This document shows, piece after piece, positions 24,201 to 35,000 of a stretch of DNA of 64,000 nucleotides. The first letter of the stretch is position 1. Each line of letters opens with the position of its first letter. The notes under the pieces were generated by a model. That model was not told the DNA's origin, searched no databases, and worked only from the letters and a program-made list of their open reading frames with translations. Source of the stretch: Salvia splendens (Eukaryota; Streptophyta; Magnoliopsida; Lamiales; Lamiaceae); the NCBI RefSeq assembly GCF_004379255.2, contig NC_056032.1, forward strand, positions 33,279,024-33,343,023. Direction: 5' to 3'. The translations under genes and the position numbers were made by a program.

Positions 24201-27200
24201 TACCAAGGGAATAGCTTCGGCATTGGGGGGCCCTTCAATATGCTTGTGTCCAAATGTCCGTTTAGAGTTACTGCTGAAGCCTGGATAAAAAGGAAGCCAA
24301 TCCAGCTCTTCACACATAACCTGTTACATCGCAACAAACTTTTTAGTTTCTTAAGAAACATAGTTTTTTCCTTAACATTGATTTATTCTTCAGGCTAACC
24401 TCCACATACAGTTGGTAAGAACTTATTGCTGAAAGCTGAGGATAATATAGCACACTACCCCCAATTAGATGCCTGCTTTGAGAAGATAGTAAGGCACAGA
24501 AACAGCCAAAAGTGAAATGAATAAGGGGCCTGCATCTTTAATTTAGAGTTTGCACCTTATTAACCCTTGAAGTGGATCAACCATGGTTTCAAAGCCATTA
24601 CTGAACAAAAATGACTGTGTGCTTCTTCCAAGAGCAATGAAGAACCCAAATATGGCCAAATCCCTCTCAAGTACCTCCAACACAACAGAATAAGAAGAAT
24701 AAAAAAATCAATACTTGAACAACAAAGGCTCTTGAGATCCATTGATATTTTTCAAAAATAAATAAAATATTATAGCAGAAAGGCATGTAACTATTTAAAC
24801 TGTCACAATTGTGACATCTAAACTACAGAGTGAATTACCTTAGGTAACACATTCATACATTCATGTTATAAAACTTAAACTACAAGAGTGCAATGCCTTC
24901 CAACAGTTCTGAGAGAGGGGAGCGAAAATGGGCAACAATCCAAATTAATGAAAAGTAAGAAAACAATCCAGATGACTGAAACATCCATCCCCTAGCATCT
25001 GAGTCCATTCTACCACCTTCCAAGTGGTCTAAGATGAGCACCTATGTTGAGCTTCATGTTCTTTGAAATTGCAAATGAAAAAACAATTTGATGATATATG
25101 GAGTAAGGTAAAATGATCTGAACTGAATAAAAAATGCATTTGTTGTGGAGACGAAATAGTCAATGTATATGGGTACAAAACCAGCAAGAGAACAATCCCC
25201 AAACCAAGGATCCTCTCATCCTCATCTTATCACCTCCCATGACCAAGATTTTTATTGATTAAGTCATTCCATGGGATTTTTGGAAAGTGGTTCTAGTAGG
25301 GAAGGTGGAAAGGTAAAACTATTGTAATCATTTACATGCCTCATACAGTACAAGAAATCAGTAATAAGATAAGCAAAGGCAAGAAATAATAAAAACAATA
25401 ATATATGTTTTGCCTCTTTTTTTGTTCTTGTTTACCCGTCACATATATTTCTAGAAATCAGTAGTATGACATGTGATCGGAACAAACTAAAATAACTAAC
25501 AAATTTTCTATGCTGACCTCAATACTTTCAGAGGTTGTGAGTCTTGACCATATTTTCTCGCGATCAATGGCTCGCTGCAGCTGTCTTTGTACTAGACCTA
25601 CCCAAAACATAATCTCTTCAGCACCCAATTCAGTTTGCATCATACATGCAGAAGCTCGAGGACCAAAATGGATGAGAAATTCCCTATGCAGACCAATTTC
25701 CTTTATCGAATGGTAGGCTTGGCGAACCGGAACAAATTCAACCATCATGTCCATCAGCCTACCATTTATGTCAGGAATAATGGAAAAGAATGGAGCACAA
25801 GAAACTTTTGTGGGTCCAAGTTTCATGATGGCTGCAATGCAACTAAGAGCTAGCATGAGAAGAGATATGTCACTTGAACTGCCTGAATCAGAGGTCATGC
25901 CTTTTCTGAACCTGTAAATTCCAGTGGAAAGTTGATTTATCTCGCAGATATGTATAATCGGTGATCGGTGATCGGTGATCCACATCAATCAGCATGTTAA
26001 TATCAAAGTATGGTATAGCACATGAGAAATGAGGTAGTTTACGTACACTGCAGTGGCCGGGGAAAAACGCTGCTCTTTCTCAAAATAATTCACAAAACTG
26101 GTCACTGCAGCTGGGATTTGCTCAGACCAAAACCAGTCATAAGCTCCAGGCTGCTTGGCCAACAACTTATCTCTGATTACACTCTCTAAAGGAGAAGATT
26201 GTTTTGAAAGGCTGAACTAATAAAAAAATATAAGTGTTAGAGGAGTTCCTAGTAATATACAAAAACAACTGTAACTAGTAACTCACAATGACACACCAAT
26301 GACCAACCTCAGGAAGAACTAGAACTATCAAGACAAAGTACATAACAGAAGCTTGAAGAATGAATCTGACAATGTCAAATTCTTTTTACCTCAACCAACG
26401 ATGATAAACAACATGAAAGCGCAAACCATTGTATTAAATAAAGAAACAATAAAGACAATCAAACATGAAGACCTTCCTACTGTTCCTAGATTTAAATCAA
26501 ACAATTGCTATAAAATATGTAGAAGCTACAGACTTGAAATGGTACGCACCTCCTCTGCACAAATACATTGATATCTCTGTCCCTTCCATCCCCTCGAGAT
26601 GAAATCTCACTTGCTGCTAGCAGAAGAGAGAAGACAGATGCCTGAAAATAAATTAAAAACCTTAGAAAATTGTGAAGTTAATAGGGGGAACTTAATCCCT
26701 GCCACACTATCAACACAAATAGCGCAATCGCAATTATATGTCTATTTCCCCAAGGTATAAACCCAACAAGTTCCTATTAGAATATAATGCTAACCTGATA
26801 AGCAAGTTCTTTAACCCAAACATTTTTGTCCACTCCAAGCCATGCAGTAGAGAACCAGGATATCTTCGACAAAGAGCTTTGTTCTTTAATGGCCAACTCA
26901 AACACCCTTGCAGCATCATGCAATAATTGTACCAATCCAGTATTGTAGTCTTCATCTTGCAGAGACTGATTCAGTTTGTACCTTATTTCCTCCATATTAC
27001 TGTTGGTTCTTGACTGAGAACTTCCATTGACTGTCACACCATCATCAGCAGAAGCCAAAGGCTGGAGACGGTCTAGCCTCCTCAATTTACTAAGGATGAT
27101 GGACTGCTTCTGTAAATTTGAGAACCTGTAGCTAACACTATGTCTACCATTTTCTAGATCTGATATTCTCACACGGCCTTTCTTCCTTATACAAGGATGA

Positions 27201-27322
27201 CTAAAGATCAGATGATCAAGGCCAGTGATTTTTCTGCTAAAGAAATAGACTTTGGTTGATTTAACTGAAGACCATGGAGTTAAAGATCTGCAAATGGAGG
27301 TGAAAGGATGAACAACAATCAT
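18246..27322 (-). CDS. LETM1-like protein (17 coding exons)
   Basis: Exons in transcript order: 27322-26795, 26641-26550, 26211-26047, 25911-25518, 24674-24556, 24472-24400, 24320-24103, 23992-23948, 23460-23418, 23086-22895, 21125-21025, 20868-20787, 20105-19956, 19333-19205, 19089-18919, 18484-18425, 18350-18246. All use GT-AG and the phases close to 2667 bp, 888 aa. The C-terminal part from QGTQLLAIDTTAAMGLLRRV through TLTDLASVIPIGVLMLIPV to IPSTYGPERLDLLRQL matches the LETM1 ribosome-binding-like domain as seen in the Arabidopsis At3g11560/At5g06220 group. A hydrophobic stretch IPIGVLMLIPV is the only clear membrane-like segment. Residues 1-90 are basic and Ser-rich, suggesting an organelle transit peptide. 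A coiled coil lies in the exon 23086-22895. The role is inferred: organellar ion homeostasis or translation, as for LETM1. Start chosen at MIVVHPFTS. Exons 8 and 9 are only 45 and 43 bp. Confidence 0.9.
21354..22311. mobile_element. TIR element (possible non-autonomous MULE) in a LETM1-like intron
   Basis: The left end GGGAAAATTACCGGAAAAAC and the reverse complement of the right end, GGGAAAATTGGTTGGAAAAC, align for roughly 45 bases, continuing through CCATGAAGTTTACTCAAATT-like sequence. The 960-bp body is GC-richer than the intron and includes CTAGGGTTTGG, typical of plant leader sequences. No convincing ORF or clear target duplication was found, so the superfamily is uncertain. It occupies much of the 1.77-kb intron 21126-22894. 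Confidence 0.6.
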
Positions 27323-29220
27323 GAATTACAGTGAGTGGCCACAGGCCCACACGATTAGGGGTAGAAGTTTATGGAGTGGCTCAAGAGACGAAACATGTCA
27401 ATCAATGTGTATGGTGTGTGGGGCCCATTGTCATTATCAAACAAGTTCCACCATTATCATTTCAAGTAATGTATGATCTGAAAAATCATCAGGTATCTGG
27501 AATCATGTTCTCATGCAGACATGCTGGTTTCATAGGACCAAGTAGAGACTGATTGTAACAACTAACAAGTTTTCCCAGATCAGATCCATTTGGCAGACTA
27601 CTCTGTCACCTAGATCCACAACAGTTCATTCCAGTGAACTCAAAGCAACAGAAACCATTACTTACGAATTGAACAGCCCAACAATCACTGAAGTCTGAAC
27701 AGAAGCTTAATGAGAAGTTTAATAAATGTGAATAGGCCTTCTCACCAATAATCTGCTCGGTAGACTCATGTCATCAAGTTTTATACAGAAGAGTTATGTT
27801 TTAATTTACTATATATTCGGAAAAGAGGGAAGCACCAGTAGATAAGAGTTCCAAGGAATAGAATTATAGTGTCTAACGACCTCATGTGCTAATCATGAAA
27901 AGAAATTTGGTTTGGGATGACGTGGTTTTTCATTCTCAAGAGGAGGCTGAAGAGCATAATAAACGTAACAAGACTGGATATAGTACTACTACTATCAGAC
28001 TGACATCTGTCTATTGTTTGCCACTAAAAGCCAAAAATTAAAATGAAATAACAAAATGGTTTATTTGTCCTGCTTTTTCCCAAAGCATGCTTCACAATGT
28101 AAGGATTCATTTCAATCTGCTTTCTATTTGTTTCAGCCATCATAGTGGACAACTCCAACTGTATCCTAAAAGTGGACAATGACGAGAAGTACTACAGCAT
28201 ATCCATCTTTTACCTTCAACATAAGTGCCTAACAGGTGACATACATCAAAACAGTATTATCCAATTCATATTTACTTTTATGTACATTTGCCTTTACACT
28301 GTTATTGAAAACTGAGAGATCTACTACACAACCAACATTTTAAATTACTATCAATTGGATTTTTTCGCAAATGATTATTGAGAATATTTTTCTGGTAGCA
28401 GAAACCAAATGTAAGCGAGAAGTATCTAGTATCTACACAATAATTCTCACGTGCCAAGTCCATTTCAATGCATTGCAAAATAGTAGTACGGTTCTTGTTA
28501 ATTATCTATCTTCTCAATTTACATTTCTTTGAAATAAATCAACCACTACATTGACTAGTTTACTGAAAGCGTAAATAAGAATGTCATACTATTAACAACA
28601 TCATTCCGCATAATTAAAGCTACAATTGGAACACCACTTCAAAACTTTCACGATAGAGCTCAAATAAAACCAGCAAAATTATGAAATCCAAAACAAAATC
28701 AACGGATAAATAAACAAAAGAAACAACTCTGAGCAGTGATACATACGGATGGCACCCGTGCCATGGGAAAAAATCCTCACGAATTTCGTCATTAATATAG
28801 CTTGAAATAACAGGGAAAAAAAGCAAAAAGCAGCATAATTTCTCAGAAGCTAGATATAGGATACTATCACAGGAAAATCAAAGTTCATCTCAAATTACAG
28901 AGATTCTGTAGAAAACAAAAAATAACAAACCAAAAAATACCTATATGAGACGAGGCTATTGTGGCGCGAGTGGAAAGTCATTACAGTACCAGAATTTAGC
29001 AGCAGAAATTTTGAGAAATTAACAGCAGCTGAAGAACACTGAAGTAGTTGAAAATTGGGAGGAAAATGGGAGTATTTGTTTTTGGGGTTCGGAAATAATT
29101 ACCGTTGTTGATGATATATCCGCATACGTGGGGAAGCAATTCATCACATAAAAGTGAGCCGGGCCGTTTTGGATTTGGATTCTGGAAAGCGCTCTGGACT
29201 TGACCCATGATAAACCGGGC
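27323..29220 (-). promoter_or_regulatory. Likely 5' UTR intron, leader exon and promoter of the LETM1-like gene
   Basis: On the minus strand, CATATAG/GTATTTTT at 28941/28940 is a plausible donor. That would give a non-coding leader exon around 28941-29200 and a 1.6-kb intron reaching the start codon at 27322. I could not fix the acceptor. There is no coding signal in 27323-28940. Confidence 0.4.
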
Positions 29221-29676
29221 CAGATGTATGTATCAGGATATTACCAATTTTAGATATTCAATTATTATAGAATTCACAAAAATTATTAGAATATTATAGA
29301 ATTCACAAAATGAAAATTAGATGCTACTATAATTTTAGATGCAGAACGCGCGTGGACAATGCTTTTTTCATGCCATTTTTACTTTAAAATACCCTCGTAC
29401 TCGTTCATGAAAAATAGTTTCATTTTGCCATTTTGGGATATCCAGAAAAAATAGGCGCATTTTTAATAATACAAAGTATCTCTCGTACTTTACCAAATTT
29501 TTCTCCAATCTTCCATACTTTACTTACTTTTTCTCCATATCTCTCTCACTTTATCTACTTTTTCTCCTTCTCTCTTACTTTACAAATTTCTCTTTGAAAC
29601 CTCCGTCCACAAATGAGACTATTTTTTGTGGACAGAGGGAATATATTTTTTTATTTTCCACCAAATACAAGCCACC
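29221..29676. other. AT-rich spacer with small repeats
   Basis: ATTATAGAATTCACAAAA occurs twice in direct orientation (near 29267 and 29292). CCTCCGTCCACAAA and TTTGTGGACAGAGG near 29599-29640 form an inverted pair that looks like a collapsed Stowaway MITE. Nothing else was recognised. Confidence 0.55.
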
Positions 29677-29954
29677 TTAAAGCATCCACAATAGTGGACT
29701 AGCCAGCGCTAGCCACCACCGTGCGGCTAGGCGCTCGGCTAGTCCACTATTGCAAGCGGCGAGCCGAGAGGACGAGCGCAAAGCGCCCTCGAGGTCGGGC
29801 ATGGACGAGGGCGGAGAGCGATCGACTAGCCGGATTTTATTTTATTTTATTTAAAAAATCTATACAATACCCTATTCCTATGTCATTTTCATTTTTCCAT
29901 CCATTTCCTTCACATTTCATTACTCCACGCGAAAATTCAACAAAAAATTGGTCA

Positions 29955-30347
29955 TGATGGTGACGAGGATCTAATACAACGAATAATCGCCGCGTTGTGG
30001 GGCGTACGTCTGCGGATATAGACCGCTTGGTGGAACGGCGCCTACAGGAACAGATGAAGCTAGAAGTCCCTCGCCCGATCCAGCATCGACGTACAATCGC
30101 TTGGGACCACGTCTGCCCACCAACGGTTGTTTGCTAACTACTTCGTTGCGGATGTGATGCGATGCAAGCGGTTAGGCCTGGACTATCGTCGATACAGAAG
30201 TACACCGCTGCAATTAGGCAGTTGGCTTATGGAGGCGCGACGTTCGATGAGTACCCTTCACATTGGCGAAATGACTGCCCGCTAATGTCAGATGCATTTT
30301 TGTCAGGGCGTCATCCACATATTCGGGCCAACGTATCTTCGTAAGCC
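29955..30347 (+). pseudogene. PIF/Harbinger transposase, 5' part
   Basis: This is the N-terminal part of a HARBI1-like (DDE_Tnp_4) transposase. Recognisable pieces are PGLSSIQKYTAAIRQLAYGG at 30180-30240 and then, in other frames, the usual FDEY, GEMT and IFGPTYLRKP segments. Frame changes occur near 30235 and 30290. The stretch before 30150 reads as parts of the variable N-terminus, with the expected RLF..DYF..F/YP segment shortened. The coding sequence breaks at CGT AAG CC and resumes at 63251 after the copia element. Confidence 0.8.
30343..30347 (+). repeat. Target site duplication AAGCC (left copy) of the copia element
   Basis: AAGCC immediately precedes the copia LTR start TGTGGGAATATT. 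The same five bases follow the other LTR end at 63246-63250. Removing one copy with the insertion rejoins the transposase reading as RKPTHLDCQG. Confidence 0.95.
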
Positions 30348-30408
30348 TGTGGGAATATTTATTCCTATATGTGACCTATGTAGATATTAGTTTAATATTA
30401 AAGATCAA
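30348..30408 (+). repeat. Copia 5' LTR remnant (61 bp)
   Basis: It matches the first 61 bases of the 3' LTR at 62615 with two differences (TGTGGG versus TGTAGG, and one A/G). The remaining roughly 570 bases and the primer binding site are absent: after the Athila-1 insertion the sequence resumes in copia leader, not LTR. Confidence 0.9.
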
Positions 30409-31962
30409 TGATAAGGCTAATTTCATGCATAGGTCTAGGGTTTTAATTCGTGAAATTTCTGGGTCTAACACGCGTTTTAAGCCAGGTGTGTGAAGATTTT
30501 CGCCAGGTCCAGCAAAGAAGGGAGACAGTTGCGTGGACCTAGGAAGAAGGCGAAAGAGTGGACATTATGCGGAAAATTGCTCGACGGAGGAAGCCTCGGA
30601 GTTGAAGGGTAGAATAGAGATTTCTACGAAGACTCTAGAAGGTTATGTCCGCGTCTATAAAAGAGAGAAGCATGCACGCTGGAGGGATCTTCTCGGTTGG
30701 AGACCTCGCCAACAGCTTGTAGCTTAGTTCACTTTTCTTCACACACTTGGGTTCTTTCGTGGGAAATTCAGGGCATACTTGGGGTTCACTTCTAGCTTAC
30801 ACACTTTTCGATCTGGTGGTAACACCGTCCTACTTGAGGGCGAAGAAACAATTTATTTTCTGTTACGTTTCTGCAGAATTCGCCGAGCTTCGCTGTTCGA
30901 GGCTCGGACCTTTTTATTTTCTGGATATTCTCTGTGTTTATGCAAGTTTCGTTTTAGTTTATGCCGACTGTGTTGATCTTTGTGTGTCGATTATGTTTAC
31001 TTGAATTCTGAGTTGGATTGTTGGAGTTGGTTGTTTTCTAGATTATCGCAGATTTGTGGTTGGATCTGGGAGAATGGAGTTTGTTTGTGGATGAATCGGG
31101 TTCTTAACTTGTTGATGTCGTAGGGTTGTCTGTGATTATTGGGATCTGGAGTTGATTTGAGTAGATCTGTGAGAATCGGAGCTATGGAGTTGATTGTGCT
31201 GGGTGTTGAGTTCGGATGTCTTGGATCCGGAGTGGATTAAGCATTCGACGTGAATCTGAGTCATGTTGGTTTAATTTTATGCCTAGCTTACGTGTTTTCG
31301 CTTCATTTCGTTCAGTTTATGTAGATCTGATGTACTTCCGATTCGTAGCGAGTTTCTGGCGTCCCGATTTCTATATTCTGTTCGAATCTAGGAGTATGCT
31401 CTGTTTTCTTCATTTACGTTTCTGAGTTGGATAGGAAATTGCATGAGTTTGTTAGTTGCAGCTTTTACCGTACTTACCTTATTTGAATGTCCTGGTCCCC
31501 ACTTTTTAATTCTTCCTGCCTAGTCATATTTAGTTAATCATTTACACGGTCTAGCGAGCTATTGTTTCTTTCAGTGTTGATGTCTGATTTTACAAGTATC
31601 CTGTTTCTTAGGTCTAGCATTTAAATTCCGTGCCTAGGTCTAGTGGTAGTTGTTATAAACCTCAACCCTTTGCTTGGCAGCAGCCGCTTGTTTCCAGAGT
31701 CTCTAAACACTACTCACGAATCCATCTTCGTGGGATCGACCCCACTTCCCTATACTAATTTAATAGTAATTTGGGTTGAGGGATTAATTTTTGAAGGAGA
31801 GTCGAGCGTGTCCAACGACAACAACACTCTGTGTTCCTTGGGTTCCTGGACCTAGTAATCCAGTGGATTTAAGAAGCGCGGTATCTTGACTGAGCACTTG
31901 TATTAGTGTTCACTGTAAGCACACGAAACACACACGATCCGATTCAGCTCTTGCTCACTTCA
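30409..31962 (+). repeat. Athila-1 5' LTR
   Basis: Starts TGATAAGGCTAATTTC and ends CACTTCA, three bases before the PBS, 1554 bp. It contains TATAAAAG at 30656-30663. Confidence 0.9.
30656..30663 (+). promoter_or_regulatory. LTR TATA box
   Basis: TATAAAAG about 250 bases into the LTR is a likely core promoter for retroelement RNA. It is conserved in the three other Athila LTRs here: 42745-42752 (plus), and 47730-47737 and 60056-60063 (minus). Confidence 0.6.
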
Positions 31963-31965
31963 AAA

Positions 31966-31983
31966 TGGCGCCGTTGCCGGGGA
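31966..31983 (+). promoter_or_regulatory. Primer binding site, tRNA-Asp
   Basis: TGGCGCCGTTGCCGGGGA is complementary to the 3' end of plant tRNA-Asp(GTC), which ends CCCCGGCAACGGCG plus CCA. It follows the LTR after a three-base AAA spacer. Confidence 0.9.
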
Positions 31984-32066
31984 TGGATGGCGTGCTTAGT
32001 GTTAGTGTTCAGAGTCTGTGGTGTAAATAGTTTTGATTTGTTTTCTTTCTCTTTTGTTTGTAGTTT

Positions 32067-35000
32067 ATGAGCAGAGGCTCAGGATCTACCTACTGGAGCA
32101 ACTCGTCTGGGAGGAAGTACGACCAGTTTACTCGGCAGATTAAGGATACAGCCTCTACTGTGACCACCAGATCAGGGTTCACCACAGGAGATCCGTTCCC
32201 GAGTGAATCAACTAGCGACGAATCTTGGACGTCGTCAGGACGCGAAGATCCAGAATCCCCACCCGAATCCGAAACGGAGTCAGAAACAGGGGAAGCAGAG
32301 GAAATAGTCATGGAGCAGGTAGTAGATCCAGATCCAGAGATCGGTTCTCTCACTGCCCATTTAGATGGAGAACCAGCTCAAGCTATAGTGATGAATCCAC
32401 GCCAGAGGACTATTGAGATCAAGACAAACGTGCTCGGCATCTTGCCGACGTTCTCTGGGCGTAGAAATGAGTGTCCGTATGAGTTCTTAAATGAATTCAG
32501 CAAGTTGTGTGGTATTCAGAAGAGGCCGAATGATGCAACAGATGAGGATTGTCACCTACGTGCGATTCCGTTTACCTTGAAGGGGGAAGCTAACACGTGG
32601 TTATTAAGGTTACCCCTGGATTCTATTCGCACTTGGAGGGATTTCAAATTGGAATTCCTAGATTATTTCTTCCCATCCAACAAGATGAATGCACTGAAGA
32701 AAGAAATATTAGAGTGTAAGCAGGATTACGACGAATCCTTGAGTCAGTATTGGTCGAGATTTAAGGGGTTGTTGGATGCATGCCCAAACCACCGAATGAT
32801 AGAGGCAGAGACCTACTCTCTGTTTTACGAAGGAGCGACTCCTGAGTCAAAGGATTTAATGAATTCCTCGAGTGGGGGGAATTTCACAAGAAAGAGGGGA
32901 AGTGAAGCAAGGGAAATTCTGGGAAAATTGATCGACGCTAAGAAGGCGTACGATAACCCTAGGAATGCTGTGAGAAGAGGGTCGGTGCATGCCGTAAGAG
33001 AGCAAGAAGACGATAAAGTGGAGGCAAGGATTGATAGGCTCGAGAAGGCTCTTTTGAACGCGATTGAGAAAACGAATCCACTGACTTCACAAGGGAAGGA
33101 GAAATCTCCGGGTCCAGGAGATAGTCAAATTCAGCAATATTACGGGACCCAGGAAGGAGATTATCAGGCCCAGGTCAATGCAATGGGTAGTTGGAATCCC
33201 GATGGGAGCTGGAATCCAGGAAGACAGAGAGATGCACCTTGGCGGAATCATCCGAATTTCAGATGGACTGACAATGAGCAGAATCAGCCAGCACCACAAC
33301 AAAGTCAGCAGTTTGCACCTCAGCCCGAAAGGCAAGGTAACTGGTCAGGAAGGAATCAAGAGGGGCAGGGCAGCTGGATCAATCGGAACCAAGGAGACCA
33401 CTCAAGCTGGGGGAACAGAAATCAGAATAATCAAGGGAACTCTTATGTGCCACCGCACCAAAGGAATTTTCAGAATAATTACCAGGGCCAAGGAAATCAA
33501 TACAACAACTCTTCAGGCGGTCAAGGGAACGCTCGTCAGAATCAAGCGAGTGGACCGACGCTGAGTATAGGGCCAGGGCCCAGTCAACCACAATAGTCAC
33601 CAAAGAGTATCGATGATATGGTGCACGACCTCGTCAGTTCTCAGCAACATATGCAAAGCAACCTGCAATCGAACAATGACGTAGTGCATAAGCTTCAAGA
33701 TGTTCAACAGGAGCAAAAGGCAGCCATGGATATGCTGGCTAAACAATTGTCCCAGATAGCCACTGCTTTGAGTGATATGAGAGGAAACGAGGGAAAGATT
33801 CCCACCTCAGTAAGGCCACCAGATAGGGCGAATATAAGTCAGGTTACCTTGAGATCCGGGAAGGCATATGATGGGGCAGTGGTGAGAACGAAGGAAGCGA
33901 TAAGCCCCAAGGAAGGTAAGGAAGAAAATACTATTCCTAGGTCTGGGGACTTGGAAGGAGAAAGTTCTTTTGTCAAGGATGACCTTAAGATAGGAGATTT
34001 GGAGAAACCCTTGCCTAAGTCAACTGAGCCATTCTTCCTCGATCCAGAGCCAGTATTTGAGAACAAGGCAGAAAGGGAGGAGACTGGAGAATTCTCAGCT
34101 GACAGTTCTATAGGAGCAGGAAAACGATTGAAGCCTTTCCCGAGCTGGGGGGAAGCCAAGAAGAAGAAAGAAGAGCCGGTGGATTTCATGGACATTTTTA
34201 GGAAACTAGACATTAATCTACCATTCCTGCAGGCCTTGAAATTGCCGGTGTTTAGCAAGTTCATCAAGGAATTTATAGCTGGAAAGGCTAGACCTAGTGG
34301 GAAAATTTTGATAGGCGAGAATGTCTCGGCAGTGATTCAAAAGCGGAGGATGCCTTCAAAATGCAATGATCCAGGTATGTTTACCTTGCCCATCTCTATT
34401 GGTGATGTGAAAATCGAGCATGCTATGTGTGATTTAGGTGCGTCGATAAATGTGTTACCGCTATCTGTATACAAGAGGTTAGTAGGGGTAGGCATGGTGG
34501 ACACGAAAGTTGTGATCCAATTGGCAGACAGGTCATGCACTTGTCCTGAAGGTGTGCTTGAGAATGTGATAGTAAAGGTACATGATTTCTTGTACCCAGC
34601 TGATTTCCATGTGATAAGGATGAGTGATAATGAGTCTGCAGAGTCTGGCGGAGTACTTCTAGGGAGACCTTTTCTACGGACTGCTAAAACTATCATTGAT
34701 GTTTTTGACGGTACTATTTGCCTTGATTACAATGGGGAGAAATATACATTCAGCATAGATGAGGCAATGAAAAGACCTCTTGACGTTGAAAATTTGTATG
34801 CTATAGATGTTAATAACCCCTTAGTCCAGGAATATCTTGAGACAGAGTTAATGCAGGAACAGATTGAGAATTCTGAGATGGGTCATGCCATTGATAGAGA
34901 AGTAGCCAGTTGGTGTCAAACAATGAACACAAATGAGTTATCAGATGAGGAACTAGCGGAAGCAATTCTGGAATTCTGTACAAGTATGCTTATCTGGAGG

